Source: Algoriphagus locisalis
GTDB taxonomy: Bacteria > Bacteroidota > Bacteroidia > Cytophagales > Cyclobacteriaceae
Assembly: GCF_900116615.1 (NCBI RefSeq)
Contig: NZ_FPBF01000002.1
Span: 558,001 to 622,000, forward strand
Length of the DNA: 64,000 nt
Reading direction: 5' to 3'
How positions within the stretch are numbered: position 1 is the first letter of the stretch; each line of letters begins with the position of its first letter. Under the pieces are notes generated by a model. That model saw only the letters and a list, made by a program, of their open reading frames with translations, searched no databases and was not told the DNA's origin. Of the stretch, positions 26,789 through 34,657 are shown piece by piece. The position numbers and the translations under genes are program-made.

Positions 26789-27508
26789 ATGATACCTAAC
26801 TCCACACATCAACAAGAAATTGTTTTCAAAGGCTACCAGTCGGGGCGCATAATCCCTGACCTTTATTCTTTAACAAACATTTCAAGAAGCACTGTATCAC
26901 AACGAGTGAATGAGGGCATAGAAGTAACGACAAGATTTGCAAAAAGAACATTTGATATTTTATTTTCTTCCCTGGCAATTCTTACAGGTTTACCTGTTTT
27001 CCTAACATTAATGGCTATCACCAAATTGACTTCAAAAGGTCCTGTTTTCTACAAGCAGGAAAGAATCGGTAGAAATGGACAGCCATTTTATATCCTTAAG
27101 TTCAGAAGTATGATCGTGGATTCTGAGTTAAATGGCCCACAGCTTACTTCAGACAATGACCCTAGAATCACCAAATGGGGTAATTTCATGAGAAAAACCC
27201 ACTTGGATGAACTCCCTCAGTTCTTCAATGTATTGATGGGGGATATGTCCGTAGTAGGTCCTAGACCAGAGCGTGCACATTTTATTCAACAGATCGTAGC
27301 AAGACAGCCACTTTATACTCAGTTGCTGACTATCCGTCCGGGAATTACTTCTATTGGACAGGTAGATTATGGTTATGCAGAGACAGTAGAAGAAATGTGT
27401 CAGCGAATGATTTTGGATTTAAAATATTTGAGCCAAGTCAATCTATTGACGGATTTAAAAGTGATAGGTCAGACAGTAATGACAATGATCAATAAAAAAG
27501 GAAAGTAA
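26789..27508 (+). CDS. Initiating sugar-phosphate transferase (polyprenyl-phosphate type)
   Basis: The 239-residue protein is a bacterial sugar transferase of the WcaJ C-terminal-domain/PglC type. A membrane entry helix (TFDILFSSLAILTGLPVFLTL) is followed by the signatures YILKFRSM, THLDELPQFFNVL and MSVVGPRPERAHF. It should place the first sugar phosphate on undecaprenyl phosphate. ATG at 26789 is preferred; a TTG 90 bases upstream would add a non-conserved tail. It lacks the N-terminal membrane domain of full-length WcaJ. It is the last gene of the operon, 165 bases after the previous one, and may have its own promoter. Confidence 0.9.
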   Translation: MIPNSTHQQEIVFKGYQSGRIIPDLYSLTNISRSTVSQRVNEGIEVTTRFAKRTFDILFSSLAILTGLPVFLTLMAITKLTSKGPVFYKQERIGRNGQPFYILKFRSMIVDSELNGPQLTSDNDPRITKWGNFMRKTHLDELPQFFNVLMGDMSVVGPRPERAHFIQQIVARQPLYTQLLTIRPGITSIGQVDYGYAETVEEMCQRMILDLKYLSQVNLLTDLKVIGQTVMTMINKKGK

Positions 27509-27538
27509 TAAACTATTAACCACTAATTCACCAATAAC

Positions 27539-27571
27539 AAACGGCATCCTCCTAGGTTGTCGTTTTTTTTT
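27539..27571 (+). terminator. Terminator of the polysaccharide operon
   Basis: Stem AAACGGC (27539-27545) / GTCGTTT (27559-27565, one G-U pair) followed by a T-run to 27571, about 30 bases after the sugar transferase stop. Confidence 0.8.
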
Positions 27572-27672
27572 GTGAAAGATTAAATGAGTATGCTACTAGT
27601 CATGTATAATTACTTTGAATATTAAATCCAATCCATTATTTATACTGATCTCATCAACATTCACCCCGAATA

Positions 27673-28083
27673 ATGAAGAAGACTGTTTTAGAAGATATTG
27701 GATTACTGATACTGAGGTTAGGCGCTGGAGGTATGATTTTAACTCATGGCTATCCAAAATTGATGCGGTTTTTTGGAGAGGAACCCATCAAATTCATGGA
27801 TTTTTTAGGCTTAGGCCCAGTGGTCTCTTTATCACTGGCAGTTTTTGCCGAGTTTATCTGTGCGATTCTTATCCTTATTGGATTCAAGACCAGGCTAGCA
27901 ACGATCCCTCTAATAATTACAATGCTAATGGCTGCTTTTGTAGCTCATGCATCTGATCCTTTTGGAAGGAAGGAACTACCTCTTTTATACTGTACTGTCT
28001 TCATATGTGTACTTATTTTCGGTGCAGGAAAGTTTTCCATTGATGGCATGAGCAACCGCAAATCCATGTACTACGGAGGATAA
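27673..28083 (+). CDS. DoxX family membrane protein
   Basis: The 136-residue protein has four membrane segments and the DoxX opening LLILRLGAGGMILTHGYPKLMRFFGE. The third segment holds FAEFICAILILIGFKTRLA, another family feature. DoxX proteins are small quinone- or redox-associated membrane proteins of uncertain function. It is convergent with the PQQ dehydrogenase gene, nine bases apart. Confidence 0.85.
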   Translation: MKKTVLEDIGLLILRLGAGGMILTHGYPKLMRFFGEEPIKFMDFLGLGPVVSLSLAVFAEFICAILILIGFKTRLATIPLIITMLMAAFVAHASDPFGRKELPLLYCTVFICVLIFGAGKFSIDGMSNRKSMYYGG

Positions 28084-28092
28084 CCTTTCTAA

Positions 28093-30210
28093 TTAATCAG
28101 GTAAAGCAAAAGCTACGTAAGCATCTCCGCTTTTTGTGCCTTTTCCTCCACCACATGCGATCACGAGGAATTGCTTACCGTTCATTTCATAGACAGCTGG
28201 GGTAGCGTGTCCCGAAGCTGGAAGTTTAGCTTCCCAGAGAATCTCTCCAGTTTCCTTGTCAAAAGCTCTGATCATCTCATCCTTGGTGGCAGCTATAAAA
28301 AGTATTCCTCCAGCTGTTACTACTGGTCCACCATAGTTTTCAGTACCTGTCGGAGCAAATCCCTGACCACTTAGTGAATCTATTTCACCTAGTGGAACTT
28401 GCCACTTTTTCTTACCCGTGCTCATATCGATCGCAGTCAAAAGACCCCAAGGTGGATTTGATCCATAAACACCTTCTTTGGTCACCAACTTTTTATAGCC
28501 ATCCATATAGTAGCGGGGAAAAAGTTGGGTTTTTCCTCCTTCTATCTCCTGCTTATCTCCTACTTCCAGAGCTTTGTCCATCAAATACTCTAAGATCACT
28601 TTTCTGTTTTCGGTAGAAATATGATCAAAAGCCGGCATCGCTCCTCTTCCTTTGCGAAGCAAAAGATCGAGTGAATCATAAGTGAATTTCTCCTTCAAAT
28701 CTAGCAAACTAGGAATGGTTGGCGGATTCCCTTTCCGATCTAGCCCATGGCAATTGCCACAGTAATTTGTGTAAACAGACTTGCCCACATTTTCAAAATC
28801 TGCGTTGGGAGTCATTCCTATAATCCAAGGAATCTGATTGGCATTTACGTAGAAAGTCTGTGTTTCCGGATCAAAAGAAGCTCCGCCCCATTCTCCGCCT
28901 CCATCCATTCCCGGGAAAAGTACGATGGGTTTCTCCGGGTGAGGTGGTGCCCAAGTATCGCCATAAATCGCATCTTCGAGTTGATTTCTGATATCGGCTT
29001 CCCATTCTGGCTTAAGGCTCAGAATACTGGATTCATCAAACACCATATTCATAAATGGCTCCGGCAAAGTAGGAATTGGCTGAGTGGCGGACGTAAATTC
29101 CCCCGGCATGACAGACTGGGTAACTTCAGTTTCCACAATAGGCCAGACAGGCTCTCCAGTGGCACGATCAAAAACATACGTCATTCCTTGCTTGGAAATC
29201 TGGGCCACTACATCTATCCATTCTCCGTCTTTTTGAATTCTAATCAGATTAGGATTTGCAGGAAAATCCCGATCCCAGACATCATGGTGCACCGCCTGAA
29301 AGTGCCAGATTCGTTCTCCCGTTTGAGCATTCAAGGCAATTAGAGTGTTAGCATAGAGATTATCTCCTTTGCGATAGCCACCCCAAAAATCATAAGTAGC
29401 TGATCCTGTCGGTACAAATACAATTCCCCGCTCCTGGTCCACGGTCATTCCAGCCCAGTTATTTGCACCGCCGATCTGTTTTATAGTAGCTGGATCCCAA
29501 GTCTCATAACCAGGTTCTCCTTCCTGAGGAATGGTATGAAAAATCCATTCCCGCTTTCCAGTTCTGATATTGTAAGCACGAATATGACCAGGCGCAGCAT
29601 CCAAGCCTTCGGATAGTCGCATTCCTATGATCAGCAAATCTCCATAAACCACTCCAGGAGCATTGGCTACGATCATAAAATCCTCCCTCTCGGTATCCAA
29701 ACCTTTGCGAAGATCGACTTTTCCCTCATCTCCAAAACTCAGAATCGGCTCACCTGTCTCTGCATCCACTGCCATCAACCAATTCCCAGCTCCAAATAGG
29801 ATACGTTTGTCATCGCCATCTTCCCAGTAACTCACCCCACGATTGGTGCCAGCCCAGGAATTCTCTCCACCCAATACCTCGAATGGGTCAAACCGCCAGA
29901 CTTCTTCACCTGTTGAAGCATTCAAAGCAAACACATTCAACTTGGGAGTAGAGCCATAGAGCAATCCATTCACGACAATTGGCTGACATTGAATCTGAGA
30001 ACTGGCAGTGGCATCACCGGTATTGTAGGTCCACGCCACTTCGAGTTGGGAGACATTGTTTTTTGTGATTTGGGTCAATGCCGAGTATCGAGAACCATCC
30101 GCCGGACCTCCATAATGAGACCAATCTGTATAATCGATTTTGGCTGTTTTTGGCTGACAGGCAGAAAAAAGTAAGAGTGAGCCAAAGACAACTTTGAGTA
30201 GGGGTTTCAT
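28093..30210 (-). CDS. PQQ-dependent dehydrogenase lipoprotein with internal cytochrome c domain
   Basis: The 705-residue protein is a quinoprotein alcohol/glucose dehydrogenase-type eight-bladed propeller. It is a predicted lipoprotein (lipobox LFSAC, Cys18). Typical parts are WSHYGGPADGSRYSAL (30-45) and HHDVWDRDFPANP (308-320). A class I cytochrome c domain is inserted at about 473-555, with heme motif CGNCH (484-488) and probable axial Met525 (GRGAMPAF); propeller blades resume after it. It should oxidise a sugar or alcohol outside the cytoplasm and pass electrons to the respiratory chain. The substrate is unknown. No PQQ synthesis genes are in the window. Confidence 0.88.
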   Translation of the reverse strand: MKPLLKVVFGSLLLFSACQPKTAKIDYTDWSHYGGPADGSRYSALTQITKNNVSQLEVAWTYNTGDATASSQIQCQPIVVNGLLYGSTPKLNVFALNASTGEEVWRFDPFEVLGGENSWAGTNRGVSYWEDGDDKRILFGAGNWLMAVDAETGEPILSFGDEGKVDLRKGLDTEREDFMIVANAPGVVYGDLLIIGMRLSEGLDAAPGHIRAYNIRTGKREWIFHTIPQEGEPGYETWDPATIKQIGGANNWAGMTVDQERGIVFVPTGSATYDFWGGYRKGDNLYANTLIALNAQTGERIWHFQAVHHDVWDRDFPANPNLIRIQKDGEWIDVVAQISKQGMTYVFDRATGEPVWPIVETEVTQSVMPGEFTSATQPIPTLPEPFMNMVFDESSILSLKPEWEADIRNQLEDAIYGDTWAPPHPEKPIVLFPGMDGGGEWGGASFDPETQTFYVNANQIPWIIGMTPNADFENVGKSVYTNYCGNCHGLDRKGNPPTIPSLLDLKEKFTYDSLDLLLRKGRGAMPAFDHISTENRKVILEYLMDKALEVGDKQEIEGGKTQLFPRYYMDGYKKLVTKEGVYGSNPPWGLLTAIDMSTGKKKWQVPLGEIDSLSGQGFAPTGTENYGGPVVTAGGILFIAATKDEMIRAFDKETGEILWEAKLPASGHATPAVYEMNGKQFLVIACGGGKGTKSGDAYVAFALPD

Positions 30211-30336
30211 GAATAGGTCAGGATGGGTTTGAAAGCAAAATATCGGGAATTACCGGCGAAGGAAAAAACTCTTCTCCAAGAGTCAATTTCTCAATTAGGT
30301 TTAAGAAGAAAATCACCCTCTGGAGAAGCAGGATAG

Positions 30337-31614
30337 TTATTCTACAGATTTCTTTCTCGAAAAAATCTTATGCACTCCGTAAATCACAAAGCCTAACCCA
30401 GTCCATAGTGCCATGTCGGTAATCTCCTCTATTTGAGTACTGCTAAGTAGCCAGATCGTAGCGACCATTCCTGCTATTGCCAGTGGAATACCAAACTTCA
30501 ACTTGTAGTAATCGGCGTCTGGCTGGCTTTTGCGCAAGCGAATCAAAGCTCCGCAAACCAAGAGGTAAATCAGCAATCTTGCGATGACAGAGATCGCCAG
30601 CGAACCCATAAAATCCCAGACTGTGGCCACGATAATAATCAGAAAAGCAAAGAACAAAACAGCTACCGATGGAGTCCTAAATCGGAGATGAATAAAGGAA
30701 AAGATCTTTGGGAATTGCTGGGACTCACTGAGCGCAAAGGGCAATCTCGAACCGCTTAAAATCTGCACATTCAAGGTTCCCAAAATCGAAACAATCGCTC
30801 CAATCGTAATAAATAAGCCTCCACCATAACCCATAATTCGGGATGCAGCATCTGCCAAAGGCTTGTCTGAAGTAGCCAAATCAGGAAGTGTACCTATAGC
30901 TACGACCTGAATTAAAACATAGAAAACAGTGATAATCAGCGCCCCGGTCATCAACGCATAGGGAAGGTTTTTACGTGGATTCTCCACCTCTCCTGAGATC
31001 ACTAAACCAGCCTCAAACCCTCCAAACGCAAAAATCAGCAACAAGGCAGAGTTTGCAAACTCAGGCATTGGCGGAGGTGAACTGAAATCAAAAGCTTCAG
31101 CATTTAAAAAGAAAAGACCAATCACAATAAAGATCGTCAGCGGAACCAATTTTGAAACCGTCAGGATATTTGTGGTGCGCGTGGAGTCTTTGATCCCAAG
31201 TAGATTAATCCCAGTTAAAACCCCTGTGATTCCTACGATCATCAGAATTCTCATCCATTCTTCCTGAAAAACAGGAGAGAAAAAGGACATGTAGATGACA
31301 AGCAAATTGACTAAGGTAGCATAGCTAAAAAGCCGAGTTAGCATCAACACCCAACCTACAGCGAAAGCCGGAATATTGCCAAAGGCTTCCTTAATGTAAA
31401 GGTATGGTCCGCCAGTTCTATCAAAACGAGAACTCACCTCCATAAACACCAAAATCAGGACCAGCATCACTACAGCACAAACACCAAACGCCAGCAAGGA
31501 ATAAGGACCCGAAAGAGCAAAAGCTTTGGCAGGAAGGCCAAAAATACCCGCTCCTATGACAGAATTTATAATCAAAAATACCAGATCCCATCTGCGGATC
31601 CCTCGCTTAAGCAT
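30337..31614 (-). CDS. APC family amino acid permease
   Basis: The 425-residue transporter has 12 predicted membrane segments. The first has the motif INSVIGAGIFGLPAKAFALSG (about 16-36), which forms the unwound substrate site in this family, and FAFGGFEAGLVISGEVENPRKN is the conserved segment 6 and loop. It probably takes up an amino acid or amine with protons. It lies upstream of the PQQ dehydrogenase on the same strand with a 126-base gap; no functional link is evident. Confidence 0.88.
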   Translation of the reverse strand: MLKRGIRRWDLVFLIINSVIGAGIFGLPAKAFALSGPYSLLAFGVCAVVMLVLILVFMEVSSRFDRTGGPYLYIKEAFGNIPAFAVGWVLMLTRLFSYATLVNLLVIYMSFFSPVFQEEWMRILMIVGITGVLTGINLLGIKDSTRTTNILTVSKLVPLTIFIVIGLFFLNAEAFDFSSPPPMPEFANSALLLIFAFGGFEAGLVISGEVENPRKNLPYALMTGALIITVFYVLIQVVAIGTLPDLATSDKPLADAASRIMGYGGGLFITIGAIVSILGTLNVQILSGSRLPFALSESQQFPKIFSFIHLRFRTPSVAVLFFAFLIIIVATVWDFMGSLAISVIARLLIYLLVCGALIRLRKSQPDADYYKLKFGIPLAIAGMVATIWLLSSTQIEEITDMALWTGLGFVIYGVHKIFSRKKSVE

Positions 31615-31652
31615 AATGTAGAATTAGGTGAATGAAGGTATAAAGTAGGGAG

Positions 31653-31680
31653 AAAAATCAAGTATCAAGTACAAAACTTG
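31653..31680. repeat. Short heptameric array AAGTATC-like
   Basis: Units AAAAATC, AAGTATC, AAGTACA and AAACTTG follow at 7 bases in the gap upstream of the APC permease. TATCAAG is the reverse complement of the CTTGATA unit found at 51314-51348, so this is the same element in the other direction. Confidence 0.45.
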
Positions 31681-31698
31681 ATCATCGGCAAATGGAAT

Positions 31699-32028
31699 TT
31701 AAGTGGGAAAAATGGAAATTTTCAGTCCGTTCTCCGTGAGTTCTGTGGGATAAGTCTCTAAATCCCCGCAAGAGCCGACCTTCAATTTCCCAGTCTTCAA
31801 ATCAAATCTATATTCATGCAAGAGGCAAACTATTTCGTTTGTCTCGGTTAATGTCCCTTGAAATAAAGAAGCTCCACGATGGGGGCAATCTGACTGAAAT
31901 GCATAAAAGCTTTCCCCCGATCTCACCAAAGCAACGGTATGCTCATCCAAGTGAATTTTATGAATTGCCTCTTCAGGAATCATTTCCAAAACTTGGCTTT
32001 TCGAACTACCCAAAAAGAATGTTTTCAT
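31699..32028 (-). CDS. Rieske [2Fe-2S] protein
   Basis: The 109-residue ferredoxin-like protein has both cluster-binding motifs: Cys48-x-His50 (SDCPHRG) and Cys68-x2-His71 (VCLLHEYRFDL). Length fits the soluble Rieske ferredoxins that serve nitrite reductase (NirD-like) or ring-hydroxylating dioxygenases. No partner oxygenase or reductase is adjacent. It precedes the APC permease on the same strand, with a heptameric repeat in between. Confidence 0.88.
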   Translation of the reverse strand: MKTFFLGSSKSQVLEMIPEEAIHKIHLDEHTVALVRSGESFYAFQSDCPHRGASLFQGTLTETNEIVCLLHEYRFDLKTGKLKVGSCGDLETYPTELTENGLKISIFPT

Positions 32029-32136
32029 AAGAAGGAATTTCTCTGTTCAAAAGGAATCTAAACCACAACATAAACAAAGCATTGGTTTTCTGCAGAAACT
32101 TCCTGAATTTAATAGAACAATAAATCTCCTGTAACC

Positions 32137-32880
32137 ATGAAAGCTTTACTCTTACTATTCACCGCATTTTTAAGTTTCAATTTAGCGATTGGGCAAAACC
32201 TGGAAGGTTCATGGAGGCTCACCCATCAAGACGGGCAAGAGGTTAAAGATATGGAATACATCAAAATCTATCAGGATGACTATTTCGCCTTTGGAGCAAA
32301 GCGAGTAGCTGACAATCACTTTGTGAGTGCTGGCGGAGGTCCATTTTCTTATGTAGATGGAAAATATCTTGAAACCCTGGATTTCTTTACTCTGGATCCA
32401 TTTCAGGTAGGGAAGACAAATAAATACAAGCTGGACTGGGTTAATGAAAAGATGGTCATCTCCTCAGAGATCAACGGCAAAATGCTCGTAGAAATCTGGG
32501 AAAAAGTATCTGATGAGAAGAATGATCTCACCGGAAACTGGGTTATCACCGGTAGAAAAAGAGGTGAGGAAATCTCCAGATCTACCCCAGGAGCAAGAAG
32601 AACGGTTAAAATCTTAAGCGGAGGCAGATTTCAGTGGATCGCTTTCAACTCCGAAACCAAGGAATTCTCCGGTACTGGAGGAGGTACTTACACTGCCAAA
32701 GATGGAAAATACATAGAAAACATCACCTTCTTTTCACGTGATGATAGTCGTGTGGGAGCCAGCCTGGATTTCAATTACGAGGTCAAAGACGGAGAATGGC
32801 ACCACAGCGGTCTCAGCTCCAAAGGCGATCCTATTTATGAAATTTGGACGCCGTATGCGATTGGATATACTGGGAAGTGA
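32137..32880 (+). CDS. Secreted protein with two lipocalin-like repeats
   Basis: The 247-residue protein has a signal peptide ending at NLAIGQ (residue 20) and then two related halves. Repeat 1 starts NLEGSWRLTHQDGQEV (about 21-36) and repeat 2 starts DLTGNWVITGRKRGEE (about 131-146). Both continue with a GGGxFSYVDGKYLE / GGGTYTAKDGKYIE segment, an aromatic FFTLD / FFSRD turn, and end in EIWEKV / EIWTPY. This fits two small beta-barrel domains in tandem. Ligand and role are unknown. The stop is followed at once by a heptameric repeat. Confidence 0.72.
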   Translation: MKALLLLFTAFLSFNLAIGQNLEGSWRLTHQDGQEVKDMEYIKIYQDDYFAFGAKRVADNHFVSAGGGPFSYVDGKYLETLDFFTLDPFQVGKTNKYKLDWVNEKMVISSEINGKMLVEIWEKVSDEKNDLTGNWVITGRKRGEEISRSTPGARRTVKILSGGRFQWIAFNSETKEFSGTGGGTYTAKDGKYIENITFFSRDDSRVGASLDFNYEVKDGEWHHSGLSSKGDPIYEIWTPYAIGYTGK

Positions 32881-32915
32881 GAATTCTGAAGTTTGAAGTT
32901 TGAAATTCGAAGAAT
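32881..32915. repeat. Heptameric array GAAGTTT-like, 5 units
   Basis: GAATTCT, GAAGTTT, GAAGTTT, GAAATTC and GAAGAAT follow in exact 7-base steps, starting at the first base after the stop of the preceding gene and ending 3 bases before the toxin stop on the other strand. Confidence 0.65.
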
Positions 32916-32917
32916 GA

Positions 32918-33175
32918 CTATTTGTAAATATCCTTTGTGTGTCCTATAGCAATGACTCCTACTAAAAGAACTTTATCTTTAATCTCATAGATTACCCTAA
33001 AGTTCTGAATTCTTATTCTAAAGGCCGGTCTACCTTTAAGTTTCTTGTAGCCTGATGGTCTAGGATTGTCTGCTAAAGAAATTATAGCTTTTAGGATTGG
33101 GTTAGCCACATTATTGGATAGTTTATCCAATTGCTTTTGAGCCTTTGAAGTTAAAAGAACCTTATACTTACTCAT
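32918..33175 (-). CDS. RelE/ParE-family toxin
   Basis: The 85-residue protein has the RelE/ParE ribonuclease or gyrase-toxin fold pattern: YKVLLTSKAQKQLDKL at the start, then GYKKLKGRPAFRIRIQNFRVIYEI, and the basic end AIGHTKDIYK. The Arg and His near the C-terminus match ribosome-dependent RelE toxins. It overlaps the end of the antitoxin gene by eight bases, the usual antitoxin-then-toxin order. Confidence 0.88.
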   Translation of the reverse strand: MSKYKVLLTSKAQKQLDKLSNNVANPILKAIISLADNPRPSGYKKLKGRPAFRIRIQNFRVIYEIKDKVLLVGVIAIGHTKDIYK

Positions 33176-33380
33176 TATCCAAACTTCTCTTTTTCAAATA
33201 ATCTGAAATCGAAATACGCTCTCCACTATCGGAAACTTTCGATTCATCATACAGTCTGATATCCTCCAGTTCATCCAACTCATCCATCATTTTCTTGTAA
33301 TCATTAATTGGAATGATAACTGCAACTTTTTCTCCCTTAGGATCTGTAACAAATTGATGTTTTCGATATTGAGTATCCAT
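33168..33380 (-). CDS. Antitoxin of the RelE-type pair
   Basis: The 70-residue acidic protein begins with a Phd/RelB-like region (QFVTDPKGEKVAVIIPINDYKKMMDEL) and ends in a charged tail (SISDYLKKRSLDNE) likely to wrap the toxin. It lies directly upstream of and overlaps the toxin gene. An inverted repeat sits three bases upstream of its start and is a likely self-repression site. Confidence 0.82.
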   Translation of the reverse strand: MDTQYRKHQFVTDPKGEKVAVIIPINDYKKMMDELDELEDIRLYDESKVSDSGERISISDYLKKRSLDNE

Positions 33381-33382
33381 GC

Positions 33383-33432
33383 TTCAATTTAATTGAAAAA
33401 GACAAATATTTATTCAACTCATTCATAATGAG
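33383..33432. promoter_or_regulatory. Inverted repeats upstream of the RelE-type module
   Basis: Perfect palindrome TTCAATT-T-AATTGAA (33383-33397) directly before the antitoxin start, and a second, CTCATT-CAT-AATGAG (33418-33432). Their position suits autoregulation by the antitoxin-toxin complex. Confidence 0.5.
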
Positions 33433-33437
33433 CAAAT

Positions 33438-33464
33438 AAAAAAAGGAGCCTTATCAGCTCCTTT
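33438..33464 (-). terminator. Terminator after the cysteine desulfurase gene
   Basis: On the minus strand the stem AAAGGAGC / GCTCCTTT (33457-33464 with 33442-33449) is followed by a T-run. It lies 9 bases past the stop of the desulfurase gene. Confidence 0.82.
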
Positions 33465-33472
33465 CTTATTTA

Positions 33473-34615
33473 TTATGCTTCTACAACGTAAAGTTCTTTC
33501 AGCTTTCCGACTGTATAATCTACTTCCTCTATGGTATTAAATCGGCTAAAGGAGAATCTAACAGCATCCCGCTCTGGCGTGTGATTGATCGCTCTCAGCA
33601 CATGCGAACCAACTGTGGCTCCTGAGCTGCAAGCCGATCCTCCAGAAGCTGAAATGCCTTCCAAATCAAGATTGAAAAGCAACATACCACTATTGGCTTC
33701 GGATGGAGGTAAGCTTACACTGAGAACTGTGTACAAACTCTTATCCAGATCAGCAGAAAGACCATTGAACTCAACTCCAGGAATTTCCAGCGTCAGGCTA
33801 TGGGCAAAATGCTTTTTGATTGCTTCCACATGAAGTTGGTGCTCAGCCATGTCTTCATAGGCGATTTCCAATGCTTTTGCAATCCCGATAATCCCAATCA
33901 CATTCTCCGTTCCACCACGCATATTTCTCTCCTGCGCACCTCCGTGAATCAATGGATGGATTTTTTTATCCTTTTTCACATATAAAAATCCGGATCCTTT
34001 TGGCCCATGGAATTTATGTCCACCAGCTACAATCGCATCCACTGGAAGAGACTTCATGTCATGAACATAATGACCCATAGTCTGCACCGTATCCGAATGG
34101 AAAAACGCTCCGTATTCTCTTGCAAGTGATCCGATGTGATTCAGGTCATTCAAATTGCCAATTTCATTATTTGCATGCATCAACGACACCAGGCTTTTTG
34201 GATTTGTTTTCAGCAATTCTTCCAGCTGATTCATATCCAATTCACCTTTCTCGTTTACATCAAGGATACTAAGCTTGATGTGGCCTTTTTTCTCACACAT
34301 CTGCAGTGTATGAAGCACCGCATGATGCTCAAGTGGTGAGGTGATCGCATGCGTAATGCCATGGCTTTCTATCCCACAAACTATTGCTGTATTATCAGCT
34401 TCTGTTCCACCAGAGGTAAAGAAAATTTCGGCAGGAGTTACATTTAACAATTCAGCAACCTTCTTACGTGATCTCTCTATGGCAGTTCGGACCTCCCTAC
34501 CAAAACTATGGACAGAAGAAGGATTACCGTAATGATTTCTCATAAAAGGAATCATAGCTTCGATCACCCGATCGTCCATGGCAGTGGTGGCTGCATTGTC
34601 TAAATAAACTTTCAT
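33473..34615 (-). CDS. Cysteine desulfurase (NifS/IscS-like)
   Basis: The 380-residue PLP enzyme removes sulfur from cysteine for Fe-S clusters or tRNA thiolation. The cofactor lysine is Lys201 in AGGHKFHGPKG, and the sulfur-carrying Cys329 lies in the loop SGGSACSSGAT, as in NifS/IscS (group I). YLDNAATT opens the protein. It is downstream of glmM with a 42-base gap. No scaffold (iscU) is beside it, so it may serve general or tRNA sulfur transfer. Confidence 0.93.
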   Translation of the reverse strand: MKVYLDNAATTAMDDRVIEAMIPFMRNHYGNPSSVHSFGREVRTAIERSRKKVAELLNVTPAEIFFTSGGTEADNTAIVCGIESHGITHAITSPLEHHAVLHTLQMCEKKGHIKLSILDVNEKGELDMNQLEELLKTNPKSLVSLMHANNEIGNLNDLNHIGSLAREYGAFFHSDTVQTMGHYVHDMKSLPVDAIVAGGHKFHGPKGSGFLYVKKDKKIHPLIHGGAQERNMRGGTENVIGIIGIAKALEIAYEDMAEHQLHVEAIKKHFAHSLTLEIPGVEFNGLSADLDKSLYTVLSVSLPPSEANSGMLLFNLDLEGISASGGSACSSGATVGSHVLRAINHTPERDAVRFSFSRFNTIEEVDYTVGKLKELYVVEA

Positions 34616-34657
34616 CGTACTCGTGTTGGGTTGTATATTCTTTCTTTAGAGCTAATC

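Noticed and set aside
28747..29343. 198-codon open frame on the plus strand opposite the PQQ dehydrogenase
   Set aside because: It lies wholly within the strongly supported dehydrogenase, has no family features and an unnatural composition.
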